Origin: Clostridium senegalense JC122
GTDB lineage: Bacteria > Bacillota > Clostridia > Clostridiales > Clostridiaceae
NCBI RefSeq assembly: GCF_000285575.1
Contig: NZ_HE611051.1
Coordinates: 401,758 to 457,467 of the forward strand
Length of the DNA stretch: 55,710 nucleotides
Direction: 5' to 3'
The position numbers and the translations under genes are program-made. Shown here piece after piece: positions 17,562 to 26,210 of this stretch (position 1 is the stretch's first letter; each line of letters opens with the position of its first letter). The notes below the pieces were generated by a model. That model had not been told where the DNA came from. It did no database searches and saw nothing but the letters and a program-made list of their open reading frames with translations.

Positions 17562-17782
17562 TATTCAATCCACCTTATAAAATATTTAACCTTCGTGGAT
17601 ATAAGACTATAAGTGAATTTTTTAAACTTATATACGGTTTCTAGTTCACTTTTAAAATTACTTTAAAATCTGAACAGACCTAAAAAGTTATGCAAGCTTT
17701 TAGTTATTCAACAAACTTAATTTAAAACTTGTAACACTATATACTTTTCAATTAATAATAAACTTAGCCAAGTATATTCTGT
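17562..17782 (-). promoter_or_regulatory. adeC leader and expression platform downstream of the purine aptamer
   Basis: About 220 nt of leader separate the aptamer from adeC. The plus strand at 17589-17607 (AACCTTCGT..ATAAG) is, apart from a small insertion, an inverted copy of 17842-17856, so this RNA can pair with the 5' strand of P1. A CTAAAAG/CTTTTTAG hairpin lies in the middle (about 17678-17706) and AAGTGAA/TTCACTT nearer the gene. No clear U-run terminator is seen. Control of the ribosome binding site or a termination switch are both possible. Confidence 0.5.
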
Positions 17783-17851
17783 CTTCATAGCTATACTATT
17801 TACGGTAGTATTGTAGAAACGTCTAACCCATATTATTAGACTTATACGAAG
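17783..17851 (-). promoter_or_regulatory. Purine riboswitch aptamer, guanine class
   Basis: On the minus strand P1 is CTTCGTA/TATGAAG, P2 GTCTAA/TTAGAC with loop TAATATGG, the J2/3 segment is GTTTCTAC, P3 is TACTA/TAGTA with loop CCGTAAA, and J3/1 ends in C directly before TATGAAG. That last base is the specificity position (C for guanine/hypoxanthine, U for adenine). The 69-nt length and the loop sequences closely match the xpt aptamer. It precedes adenine deaminase, whose product hypoxanthine is also a ligand of this class. Confidence 0.9.
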
Positions 17852-17913
17852 GTTATTGTTCCTATTATATTTAAAAGGATTTTTTATGTCAACAGAAAAG
17901 TTTTTTTAACATA

Positions 17914-17954
17914 AAAATAGATAGTAAATTGTATAAAAATTTACTATCTATTTT
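17914..17954 (-). terminator. Terminator of the first surface nucleotidase gene
   Basis: A 16-bp perfect stem (AAAATAGATAGTAAAT and complement), loop of 9, followed on the minus strand by a T-rich tail, 5 nt after the stop codon at 17960. Confidence 0.9.
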
Positions 17955-17959
17955 ACAAA

Positions 17960-20044
17960 CTAGCCTATTTTCTTAAATTTATTTTTGTTAATATATAAAG
18001 TAATTCCAGCACCTAATATTAAAAATATTACTCCTAGTTCAATTATATCTTTAGTACCATATTTTGAACCTGTTTGTGGTAAACTTTTATCATTATTTTT
18101 TTTATTATTTGTGCTACTTTCTTTATTACTAGAGTCCTTATTTGGCTTTTCTTCAGGTTTAATCTCTGGTTTCCCATTAGGATTTTCTTTTGAATCATCC
18201 TTAGGATTTTCTAGTTCTGGTACAAAATCTTTTATATCATCCCATGTTATACTTCTTATGTTTTGACTTCTTCCATCTTCACTTGTAGGTATATTTACTT
18301 TTCCTTCATTAATAAGGCGAACTGCAGCCTCTCTTTTATCTGGATCAAAATTATAACCTGTAATCTTCCAATTATTATCTACATCAGGTTGTATTTTACC
18401 ACCTTTTTCATTTATTATATATTCTCTTATTAAATCTCTAACTGCACTAACTTCATCATCTGCTGTTTTGTGTATAACTTCTACATTATCATCTTTAAAT
18501 AAATCGCCTAAAAGTCTAGTACTTGTTCTATAATCATTAGCTGTTAAGTAAATCACATCATTATCATTAACTTTAGTTCCATCCTCATAAGTTAAATTTT
18601 CTATTCTTTGTCCAGTTGGCTTAGATATATTAATGTCATAATTAACTCCCGCAAACATATCATATTCATATCCTCTCATTTCAGGATTAAAGGATACTGT
18701 TAAATCTCCATCTTTATATTGATTATAATAATTTGCTGACCATTCCATATATTTTTTAAGTTGAGTTCCATTAATCTTTAAAGTATATAATGTATTATCA
18801 AACTTATATATTTTAACTACATCACATTTTCTTATTGTTCCTTCATTAATATTAGCACTTGGACTAAATAATGCTGCTGAAGTAATGTTCCTTGCTCCCT
18901 CTGGAATATGTTTCTTTGTGTAATATAACTGTGTATTTAGTATTAAATCCATAACTGCAGTATCTTGTATTTGTCCTTGAGTTATTCCCTTTATTTCATC
19001 TTGTGGAGCTAAATTTCCACCTGTTAAAGTTCCTATGATTTGAGTAGCTTCTTCTACTGCTTTATCATGGAAAGGTTTAAGTTTTTCATTTAATTCTTGA
19101 TCAATAGGATAATCTTTTACATTTACAATATCAGATTGCTTATCAATTACACTATATTTGCCATCTTTATTTTTGCTTACTTTTAAGTTTATTTTTGAAA
19201 CTTGTTCCCCTTGTTTACCTGGTTCTGTTATTAATACCCCATTTACAATATCTCCTGGTATTTTTGAATGTGCATGACCACATATTATAGCCGCTAATTC
19301 CGGACAAGCATTTGCTAAATCTGTTGCATTATCCCCATCAATATATTCTTTATTCTTACCCATATGAACTGTTGCAATTATTACGTCAGCTTCATTATTA
19401 GATTTTATTTTATCTATTGCTTTTCTTGTTTCACTTACAGGATCAGTAACTTTATATCCTGGCAACTTAGGACCATCCCATTTTAGTATATTGGGTGTAG
19501 TCATACCTATGTTAGCAATCCTTACCCCATCTATTTCTTCAATTACATATGGCTGTCCTAATAAGCTTTCATCTGGTTTATAAACATTTCCACATAAAAC
19601 CTTCATTTTTTCAGGCTTATTTACTGTTTTTTCTACAACTTTATCACCATAATTAAACTCATGATTTCCTAATGTCCAAGATGTATAACCAATCTCGTCC
19701 ATGGCGTATAACATTGGATGTATATCATCATTTATAAATAAGTCTGACATATTATCTTGCACGGTGTCCCCTGCGTCTACTATTATTGTATTTGGATTTT
19801 CAGATTTAAGCTGTTTAAATAATGATGATATTTGAGTTAACCCACCTTTTTTTTGTTCTTCATTACTTGCATAATCATGAGACATAAACCATCCATGTAA
19901 ATCAGATGTTCCTAAAACTTGAATTTCTTTAACCTCATTATTAGCAAATGCCTTCGTTGGAATACTTCCTAAAGTTAATGAAGTTACAATAGATAAAGCT
20001 ACAACTGTTGCTATTTGCTTTTTTCCTTTTAATTTTTTTAACAT
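17960..20044 (-). CDS. Cell-wall-anchored 5'-nucleotidase / 2',3'-cyclic phosphodiesterase
   Basis: A 694-residue surface enzyme. The signal peptide covers about residues 1-35. The metallophosphatase domain has VLGTSDLHGWF, VDAGDTVQDN, TLGNHEFNYG, TVHMG and ICGHAHSKIPG, which together bind two metals. The 5'-nucleotidase C-terminal domain spans about 330-540. A Pro/Lys/Glu-rich wall spacer follows, then a sortase signal LPQTG, a hydrophobic helix and a basic tail. The enzyme releases nucleosides or phosphate from extracellular nucleotides. The start is ATG at 20044. It lies 3' of a similar gene at 20148-21932, and the pair probably arose by duplication with divergence. Each has its own terminator. 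Confidence 0.92.
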   Translation of the reverse strand: MLKKLKGKKQIATVVALSIVTSLTLGSIPTKAFANNEVKEIQVLGTSDLHGWFMSHDYASNEEQKKGGLTQISSLFKQLKSENPNTIIVDAGDTVQDNMSDLFINDDIHPMLYAMDEIGYTSWTLGNHEFNYGDKVVEKTVNKPEKMKVLCGNVYKPDESLLGQPYVIEEIDGVRIANIGMTTPNILKWDGPKLPGYKVTDPVSETRKAIDKIKSNNEADVIIATVHMGKNKEYIDGDNATDLANACPELAAIICGHAHSKIPGDIVNGVLITEPGKQGEQVSKINLKVSKNKDGKYSVIDKQSDIVNVKDYPIDQELNEKLKPFHDKAVEEATQIIGTLTGGNLAPQDEIKGITQGQIQDTAVMDLILNTQLYYTKKHIPEGARNITSAALFSPSANINEGTIRKCDVVKIYKFDNTLYTLKINGTQLKKYMEWSANYYNQYKDGDLTVSFNPEMRGYEYDMFAGVNYDINISKPTGQRIENLTYEDGTKVNDNDVIYLTANDYRTSTRLLGDLFKDDNVEVIHKTADDEVSAVRDLIREYIINEKGGKIQPDVDNNWKITGYNFDPDKREAAVRLINEGKVNIPTSEDGRSQNIRSITWDDIKDFVPELENPKDDSKENPNGKPEIKPEEKPNKDSSNKESSTNNKKNNDKSLPQTGSKYGTKDIIELGVIFLILGAGITLYINKNKFKKIG

Positions 20045-20089
20045 AAGAATCCCCCATTATAATAGATTTATTAATTTATGTATCTAAAA

Positions 20090-20124
20090 GTGGATAATTA
20101 ATCCTTATCTTATTAATTATCCAC
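20090..20124 (-). terminator. Terminator of the second surface nucleotidase gene
   Basis: GTGGATAATTAAT / ATTAATTATCCAC, 13-bp stem with 9-nt loop, then TTTTAG on the minus strand. The T-tract is short, so some read-through into the downstream nucleotidase gene is likely. Confidence 0.75.
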
Positions 20125-20147
20125 CTTTAACTTATTTTTAATTATAC

Positions 20148-21932
20148 TTATGCAGCATCATTTTTATCTTTTTTCTTGCTTACTATCATTATAAATGCAG
20201 CTGAAGATACCAATATAAATCCTAGTATTAACATATCAGTATTTCCTCTTGCAGCACCTGTTTGAGGTAGCTTCCCTTCTTTATTTCTATTATTTGAAGA
20301 AGGCTTAGTAGCTGGTTTTACTTGTGGTTTCACCTCTGGTTTTACTTCAGGTTTCACCTCTGGTTTTTCTTCAGGTTTTTCTTCAGGTTTTGGTCCTTGA
20401 ACAAGATTATTTCCATAAGTATGTGATAATGTACCTTCTGTTTTGAATTTTTCTACTAAAGAATCTCTTAGTGGCACCATTGTATCTTTAACATTTATAG
20501 CTCCTGAAAAGTCATAATTATCTCCACCACCATAGATCATATCGTTAGTTGCTAATGTGTAATATTTATCCATTTCCACTGGTGTTCCATCTAATAAATC
20601 CATTGAAAGTATTCTATCTCCAAACTCTTTATTTGGATCATAATATACTTTTAAGCCATAGAATTGACCCCAACCATAGTTAGCTGGTGCTATTCCATTT
20701 TCTATAACTTTTTTTAAATCTGAACCCTTTATTTCCATAGTTACAAGTGTATTATCAAAAGGTAATACTGTATACATGTCTCCCATAGTTAAAGTACCTT
20801 TTGATAATGGTGCTCTTATTCCTCCACCATTCATGACACAAATTTGAGTACCTGCAACTTCTGCTAAATTTTTACTTATAAATTCACCTAGTTCAGTTAA
20901 TCCCTTACTTCTATCATGAGGTAAGTCTACTGTTAAATCTGCTATTTTTTCATCTAATAATGGTTTTAAATCTAACAAATAATTTTCTACCATATTTTTA
21001 GTTTCAGCATCTTCAACTAATGTATCTGCTCTTTCATATAAAACATCTACAGACGGTGCTATAGATTTTATAGTTTTATCTTCATTTAAACTTATCTGAA
21101 GTTTTGCTATTGCTCTACCATTATTCATACCTTGTACTATAGGTACATCATTTACTATTCCTGAAATTTTAGTATGTGAATGAGCTGATACTATAGCATC
21201 TAATCCTTCTACTGATGCTAAATTGGCAACTTCACCTGTTATACTTCCATCTTCAGATTGTTTTCCACCTATATGTGTTAATGCTATAACAACATCTACT
21301 TTTTCTTCTTCTTTTAATTTTTTGCTTAATTGTGTAGCAATTTCTACTGGATCTTTAAATGTTAATCCTTGAATATTTTCAGCTTTAGTTGCGATTGCAG
21401 TATCTGGTGTTATAAGTCCTATAAATCCTATTTTAACACCATCAACTTCTTCTATAGCATATGGTTTTACCCATGAAACTGTATCATTAGTTGAATCATC
21501 ATAAAGATTTGCTGCTAAAAAATTAAAATCTCCTTGTTCTTGCCAATTAGGTATCTTATCTCTTCCCCAATCAAACTCATGATTTCCCAATGCAGAATAT
21601 TTAAGACCTAATATTTTTATCATATCTGCCACCGGTTGTCCTTCTTTCAAGTTAGACATAGGACTACCTTGGAATAGGTCTCCACCACTTACTACTACAG
21701 TATTAGGATTTTCACTTTTAAACTTTTTTAATTCTCCTATTAATTTTGCTGCTCCAACATTTTTTCCTGATTCTTGTAATGCACCATGAAAATCATTGAA
21801 ACTTAAAATATTGATAACCTTTTCACTTTCGCTAGCCAATACGTTTTCTGCATCAAATTGGAAAACAAGAGAAAACATCATTATAAATGCTAGCAAAAAC
21901 GAACATTTTTTTAAACTTTCTTTTCCTTTCAT
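20148..21932 (-). CDS. Cell-wall-anchored 5'-nucleotidase (UshA-like)
   Basis: A 594-residue paralogue of the gene at 17960-20044. The start ATG 21932 follows GGGGGA; a longer frame to 21974 lacks a ribosome binding site. Signal peptide (about 1-32), metallophosphatase motifs ILSFNDFHGAL, VSGGDLFQGSP, ALGNHEFDWG, ALTHIGG and SAHSHTKISG, and a C-terminal nucleotidase domain with VMNGGGIRAPL and the substrate-stacking region NYDFSGA. A repeated KPEVKPEVKP spacer leads to LPQTG, a membrane helix and the tail KKKDKNDAA. The order of motifs is that of UshA/YfkN-type 5'-nucleotidases. A Spo0A-like box lies about 100 nt upstream of the start. Confidence 0.93.
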   Translation of the reverse strand: MKGKESLKKCSFLLAFIMMFSLVFQFDAENVLASESEKVINILSFNDFHGALQESGKNVGAAKLIGELKKFKSENPNTVVVSGGDLFQGSPMSNLKEGQPVADMIKILGLKYSALGNHEFDWGRDKIPNWQEQGDFNFLAANLYDDSTNDTVSWVKPYAIEEVDGVKIGFIGLITPDTAIATKAENIQGLTFKDPVEIATQLSKKLKEEEKVDVVIALTHIGGKQSEDGSITGEVANLASVEGLDAIVSAHSHTKISGIVNDVPIVQGMNNGRAIAKLQISLNEDKTIKSIAPSVDVLYERADTLVEDAETKNMVENYLLDLKPLLDEKIADLTVDLPHDRSKGLTELGEFISKNLAEVAGTQICVMNGGGIRAPLSKGTLTMGDMYTVLPFDNTLVTMEIKGSDLKKVIENGIAPANYGWGQFYGLKVYYDPNKEFGDRILSMDLLDGTPVEMDKYYTLATNDMIYGGGDNYDFSGAINVKDTMVPLRDSLVEKFKTEGTLSHTYGNNLVQGPKPEEKPEEKPEVKPEVKPEVKPQVKPATKPSSNNRNKEGKLPQTGAARGNTDMLILGFILVSSAAFIMIVSKKKDKNDAA

Positions 21933-22028
21933 AAGTATCCCCCTTAATGAAATGTTTTTGTAATAATTATACACTATTTAATTAAATATTGTAACACTTT
22001 TACGTATTTTAACTTATATTGTATATTA

Positions 22029-22038
22029 TTTGTCGAAA
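22029..22038 (+). promoter_or_regulatory. Spo0A-like box upstream of the second nucleotidase
   Basis: TTTGTCGAAA contains the core TGTCGAA of the Spo0A binding site, about 100 nt before the nucleotidase start. A single short match in AT-rich DNA, so weak. Confidence 0.3.
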
Positions 22039-22071
22039 TTTGAAATATTTATATATTTTATTATATAATTT

Positions 22072-22118
22072 AAAAAGCTGCTTAAAATATATAACAAATA
22101 TATTTTAAGCAGCTTTTT
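22072..22118 (-). terminator. Terminator of the Dabb-domain gene, 21-bp perfect stem
   Basis: 22072-22092 pairs fully with 22098-22118 (core AGCTGCTTAAAATA) across a 5-nt loop, with T/A runs at both ends, 7 nt after the stop codon at 22125. Confidence 0.92.
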
Positions 22119-22124
22119 TAACAT

Positions 22125-22415
22125 TTAATTATGATAATCTATAGCTTTAGAACTTTCAATCATTTCTTTTAACGGAGCTAAAACATGATTAACATGATAT
22201 GGATGAGATTGATAAATATTCATATCCTCTAAGGAATTAAATTTTGTCACAAGTGCAACATCATAAGATCTTTCTGTATGTAATTCATCTACACCTACTT
22301 CTAAGTATTTTAGGCAATCTATTTTTCCATTCATACTTAAAAATATTTCTTTTGCTTTTTTTAAATTTTCGTCACTTGGATTTTTTAGTTTAAAAAATAC
22401 TATATGTGTAAACAT
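22125..22415 (-). CDS. Dabb-domain (stress-responsive alpha/beta barrel) protein
   Basis: A 96-residue protein of the Dabb family (dimeric alpha-beta barrel). The N-terminal FTHIVFFKLKN strand, the central KYLEVGVDELHTERSYDVALVTKF and the HPYHVNHVLAPL segment are typical. Family members are small, often stress-induced, and mostly of unknown activity. The start is ATG at 22415 behind GGGGGG. A structured or mini-ORF element (22431-22540) lies directly upstream on the same strand and could be its leader. Confidence 0.82.
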   Translation of the reverse strand: MFTHIVFFKLKNPSDENLKKAKEIFLSMNGKIDCLKYLEVGVDELHTERSYDVALVTKFNSLEDMNIYQSHPYHVNHVLAPLKEMIESSKAIDYHN

Positions 22416-22430
22416 ATAATCCCCCCTTAT

Positions 22431-22540
22431 TTAGACATAATTAAATAAATAATAGACCAGTATTCTCATATATTTGCCACGAATACTTTGTCGATAAAGT
22501 CCAGCCATAGCCCCACTATGACTGAAATTCACCTCCTTTT
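22431..22540 (-). other. Leader-like element: mini-ORF and/or structured RNA upstream of the Dabb gene
   Basis: A perfect AAAAGGAGGTG (22540-22530) has no large gene after it. A 33-codon frame can start at the GTG inside that motif, or a 25-codon one at ATG 22508 (MAGLYRQSIRGKYMRILVYY), stopping at 22431. A 9-bp hairpin with a 5-nt loop (CAGTCATAG/CTATGGCTG, 22524-22502) and a second GTATTC/GAATAC pair (22461-22487) lie in the same stretch, which is clearly less AT-rich than the surroundings. The GKYMRI motif resembles SKYIRV in the mgtE leader mini-ORF. I cannot say whether the RNA structure or the peptide is the functional part. Confidence 0.4.
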
Positions 22541-22599
22541 CTCGTTATAAATATCCTTCGAATTTTTGGTATCTTATTCTTTTTATATGTCTGAAAACA

Positions 22600-23910
22600 T
22601 TATTTTTTTAACATTTTAGCTGAAAGCATTGCCTTCGCTATTAACAATTTGTCACTATTATAAATTGATATATCTACTTTTGAATAGTATCTTCCTACAT
22701 CTACAACTTCTGCATATATATCTATAACTCTTCCCATTTGAACAGGTTTCATAAAATAAGATGAAAAACTATCTATTGCAATATTTGCGTTTACGTTATT
22801 TTGTCTTAAAGCCATAGTTCCCATAGTTGATAATAACATATTTAATGCATTCCACGAAGCTGTTCCTATAGAATCTAGCATTTCTGGAACAATTTCCCCC
22901 CAAAAATGAACCTTATCTTTACTTGTTGGCTCAAACTTAAAATTTTTTATTATTAAATCATCCATAGTTTCACCAACATGTGGCTGCCTAATTGCTATCT
23001 GCATAGCTTTTATTACATCCTCACGTGAAATAATTCCAACTAATTTATTTCTATTTACAACTGGACATAACTTTATACCTTCCCAAGCCATTATATGTGC
23101 AGCATAAGCAAGTGTAGTTGTTGGCATTACAACTATAGGCTTTTTTACCATGATTGTATCTATTATATCGTCATCATTAGTATCATTAGGTATATCTGCT
23201 AATGTAACAATTCCTACCACCCTTGCTTCATTATCTATTACTGGATATCTTTCATGGCCAGTTTCTCGCACCAATTTTTTTAAAGTTTTTATAGTATCAC
23301 CACTGCTAAGACAAGTAGGACTATTCCCCATAATATCTTCTACTAAAATTATATCTTTTTTTATATTATTTTCAAACAATGCCTTGTTTATCATACTTGC
23401 TACTGTAAAAGTATCATAAGTTGATGATATCAATGGCAGTCCATTTTTATTAGCTAATTCTTTTATTCTATCACTACACTCAAAACCTCCAGTTACTAAG
23501 ACTGCGCATTGTTTTTCTAAAGCGAGCTTTTGTGCAAGTTCTCTGTTTCCAACAATAAACAAACAATCTGCATCTATATATTTATGTATACTTTCAACTT
23601 CCATGGCACCTATTACAAATCGTTCTAACGTTCTTTCTAACCCAGCATTTCCACCTAAAATTGTGCCTTCAACAATAGCTACAACGTCTTTAAATGTTAG
23701 TTTATCTATATGTCTTTTTTCTAATTTTTCTACTCTCACCGTTCCAACCCTAGGTATTGTATTTACTATTCCTATGGTTTCACACTCTTTTATAGCTCTA
23801 TATGCTGTTCCTTCACTAACACCTAAGCCGTTACTTATTCCCCTTACAGAGATTTTAGTTCCTATATCTAATGAAAGTATAAATTTTATAATTTCTTCAT
23901 GTTTTGACAT
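22600..23910 (-). CDS. DRTGG/CBS-domain regulator, YtoI-like
   Basis: A 436-residue protein with four parts: an N-terminal winged-helix segment (VRGISNGLGVSEGTAYRAIKECETIGIV, about 20-50), a DRTGG domain (about 75-185), two CBS domains (about 190-310, with RYPVIDNEARVVGIVTLADI and LCPVVNRNKLVGIISREDVI) and a C-terminal hot-dog domain (about 320-436). This is the architecture of YtoI. CBS domains usually bind adenine nucleotides; the target genes are unknown. It starts at ATG 23910, 3 nt after the whiA stop, and closes the rapZ-yvcK-whiA operon. Intact. Confidence 0.85.
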   Translation of the reverse strand: MSKHEEIIKFILSLDIGTKISVRGISNGLGVSEGTAYRAIKECETIGIVNTIPRVGTVRVEKLEKRHIDKLTFKDVVAIVEGTILGGNAGLERTLERFVIGAMEVESIHKYIDADCLFIVGNRELAQKLALEKQCAVLVTGGFECSDRIKELANKNGLPLISSTYDTFTVASMINKALFENNIKKDIILVEDIMGNSPTCLSSGDTIKTLKKLVRETGHERYPVIDNEARVVGIVTLADIPNDTNDDDIIDTIMVKKPIVVMPTTTLAYAAHIMAWEGIKLCPVVNRNKLVGIISREDVIKAMQIAIRQPHVGETMDDLIIKNFKFEPTSKDKVHFWGEIVPEMLDSIGTASWNALNMLLSTMGTMALRQNNVNANIAIDSFSSYFMKPVQMGRVIDIYAEVVDVGRYYSKVDISIYNSDKLLIAKAMLSAKMLKK

Positions 23911-23913
23911 TAA

Positions 23914-24864
23914 CTACCATTCTTCCTTCCTAAGTTCTTCAGCTATTTTTTCAATTCTTCTTAATCTGTGATTTACCCCAGACTTTCCTACAGGTGGATT
24001 AAGCATAGCACCTAATTCTTTTAATGACTCATCTGGATATTCTAATCTTAATTCTGCTATTTCCCTCAAGTTTTTAGCTAGTCTATTAAGGCCTATTTCC
24101 CTTTGAATAAGCTTTATACTCTCAATTTGTCTTACCGCTGCATTTACAGTTTTACTTAAATTAGCAGTTTCACAATTAACAAGCCTATTTACATTATTTC
24201 TCATCTCTTTCATTATTCTTATATTTTCTAATTCTAAAAGAGAACTATGAGCACCTATTATATTTAATAAATCTACAATTTGTTCTCCCTCTTTTATATA
24301 TACAACATAACTACTTTTTCTTTGTATAACTTTAGAAGATAATCCATATTCATTTATTAATTTGCTTAATTCATTAGCATAATCTAAATTATGAGTTACA
24401 AATTCTAAATGGTATGTTTTTTCTGGATTACTTATGCTACCCCCACCTAGAAATGCACCTCTTATATAAGCTCTTTTAGCATTAACATCTTCAACCATAC
24501 TTTTAGAAATTGTATAATTCAGACTAAAAAAACTTTCTTCAGTAAGTATACCTACATCTAATAGTAACTGCTTTACATTCATATCTTCTTTTATCATAAC
24601 TATATAAACATTATTTTTCTTTAATGAATTACTTCTTTTTACTATGACTTGAGTGTGTATATCAAAATGCTCTTTTAACAACTTGAATATTAATCTAGCT
24701 ATAGCAGGATTTTCAGTTATGATTTTAAAATTCAAGCTTCTATTAGCTCCTATACCTAATGTACCACTAGCTCTCATTATACCTGAAAGCTCTGCTATAG
24801 CTTCTTCTTTACTTAATTCTACATATCTACAAACTTCATTTTTTACCTTTAGTGAAAATGACAT
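23914..24864 (-). CDS. whiA: WhiA, DNA-binding protein of the WhiA/homing-endonuclease fold
   Basis: A 316-residue WhiA. The N-terminal degenerate LAGLIDADG fold (about 1-190, including KRAYIRGAFLGGGSISNPEKTYHLEF) has lost nuclease function in this family, and the C-terminal helix-turn-helix contains LKELGAMLNPPVGKSGVNHRLRRIEKIAEEL. Family knowledge: in Bacillus WhiA affects cell division and chromosome segregation, in Streptomyces sporulation. ATG at 24864 is 2 nt after the yvcK stop, with GGGAG as the ribosome binding site. It lies in the conserved rapZ-yvcK-whiA order. Confidence 0.95.
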   Translation of the reverse strand: MSFSLKVKNEVCRYVELSKEEAIAELSGIMRASGTLGIGANRSLNFKIITENPAIARLIFKLLKEHFDIHTQVIVKRSNSLKKNNVYIVMIKEDMNVKQLLLDVGILTEESFFSLNYTISKSMVEDVNAKRAYIRGAFLGGGSISNPEKTYHLEFVTHNLDYANELSKLINEYGLSSKVIQRKSSYVVYIKEGEQIVDLLNIIGAHSSLLELENIRIMKEMRNNVNRLVNCETANLSKTVNAAVRQIESIKLIQREIGLNRLAKNLREIAELRLEYPDESLKELGAMLNPPVGKSGVNHRLRRIEKIAEELRKEEW

Positions 24865-24866
24865 CT

Positions 24867-26210
24867 TTATTTTTTCTCCCTACTCTTTCTAGATTCTTTT
24901 AACATATGTGATAAATAAAAAAACTCTATGATTCTTTTATCATCATAAAATAAACTTTTTCTAAGTACTGTTTCTACTAACGTTGCTGCCAACTTATCTT
25001 CATTGTGTTTTATATGGCCCTTTTCATTTAATTTTATAAAATTTCCTTTTATATATTGAATTTTCATTTTTTTATTTTTTTTATTGTCTTGTTTTACTAA
25101 GTAATAATCATCATGCACACATCTGGATTTATCTTTTTCGCTTAACTCTGCATCATTTACTATTGCATAATCTATAACTTTATCTGATGAGTGCTTATAT
25201 ATTGCTTTTATGTGATCTTCTACAGAATAATTATCACTTTCACCCATTTGAGTTAATATATTTGATATATATATTTTAAGGCCATTACTTTTTTCTATAG
25301 CTTCAGTAATTCCGTCAACTAAAAGATTAGGAATTATACTTGTATATAGACTACCTGGCCCCAAAACAACTGCATCAGCTTCTAATATAGCATCTATAGC
25401 CTCATCTATAGCTTTAGCTTTAGATGGTTCTATATACACCTTATTTATGCTTGTATTGTCTTTTATACACTCTTTAGGTATATTAGACTCCCCTTTTACA
25501 ATCTTTCCATTTTTTAATTTAGCACATAAAGTTATATTATCTAAAGTTACAGGTACTACCCTTCCCTTTACTGCTAAAACCGAACACGTTTTCTTCACAG
25601 CTTCATTAAAATTATCTGATATTCCATGCATAGCTGCTAAAAATAGATTCCCAAAATTTTGATTTTCTAAGGCTCCTTCTTTAAATCTGTACCTAAATAA
25701 ATCCTCCATAACAGGTTGCGTATACGCCAATGCTGTTATGCAGTTTCTTATGTCTCCTGGTGGCAACATACCTAAATCTTTTCGCAATACTCCTGACCCA
25801 CCACCATCATCTGCGACAGTAACTATAGCTGTTATGTTACTTGTATATTTTTTCAAACCAGTAAGTAGTGTAGATAGTCCTGTTCCTCCCCCTATAACTA
25901 CTATTTTAGGACCATTAATAAGAACTTTTCTTTCATATAAAATTTCTGGAAGTGATTTACTTTCTATTCCATCATTTCCTATGTCCAAACTTCCTAAAGA
26001 CAACATTTTTGCCCCATATCTTGTTAGTCCATAATAAAATACTGCTGATCCTACTAATCCTACAAATAAGAACATAAAATCAACGTTTTTATCTCTTATT
26101 GAATCTACTAATTTCAAACCTCCAAATGCACATAAACAAGAGCCTAATATAATATAAAACACCCATCTTTTAATCCCTAAACCTGGCCTAAGCCAGTACT
26201 TGAGCCTCAT
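24867..26210 (-). CDS. yvcK: Gluconeogenesis factor YvcK (CofD-like)
   Basis: A 447-residue YvcK with two N-terminal membrane helices (about residues 15-65), an extension absent from the shorter Bacillus protein and usual in clostridia. The CofD-like domain begins with [21 protein letters not shown] and continues with [24 protein letters not shown] and [17 protein letters not shown]. Relatives bind UDP-sugars and are needed for normal cell wall synthesis and growth on gluconeogenic carbon. The start ATG overlaps the rapZ stop by 4 nt (ATGA), showing translational coupling. Confidence 0.95.
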   Translation of the reverse strand: MRLKYWLRPGLGIKRWVFYIILGSCLCAFGGLKLVDSIRDKNVDFMFLFVGLVGSAVFYYGLTRYGAKMLSLGSLDIGNDGIESKSLPEILYERKVLINGPKIVVIGGGTGLSTLLTGLKKYTSNITAIVTVADDGGGSGVLRKDLGMLPPGDIRNCITALAYTQPVMEDLFRYRFKEGALENQNFGNLFLAAMHGISDNFNEAVKKTCSVLAVKGRVVPVTLDNITLCAKLKNGKIVKGESNIPKECIKDNTSINKVYIEPSKAKAIDEAIDAILEADAVVLGPGSLYTSIIPNLLVDGITEAIEKSNGLKIYISNILTQMGESDNYSVEDHIKAIYKHSSDKVIDYAIVNDAELSEKDKSRCVHDDYYLVKQDNKKNKKMKIQYIKGNFIKLNEKGHIKHNEDKLAATLVETVLRKSLFYDDKRIIEFFYLSHMLKESRKSREKK

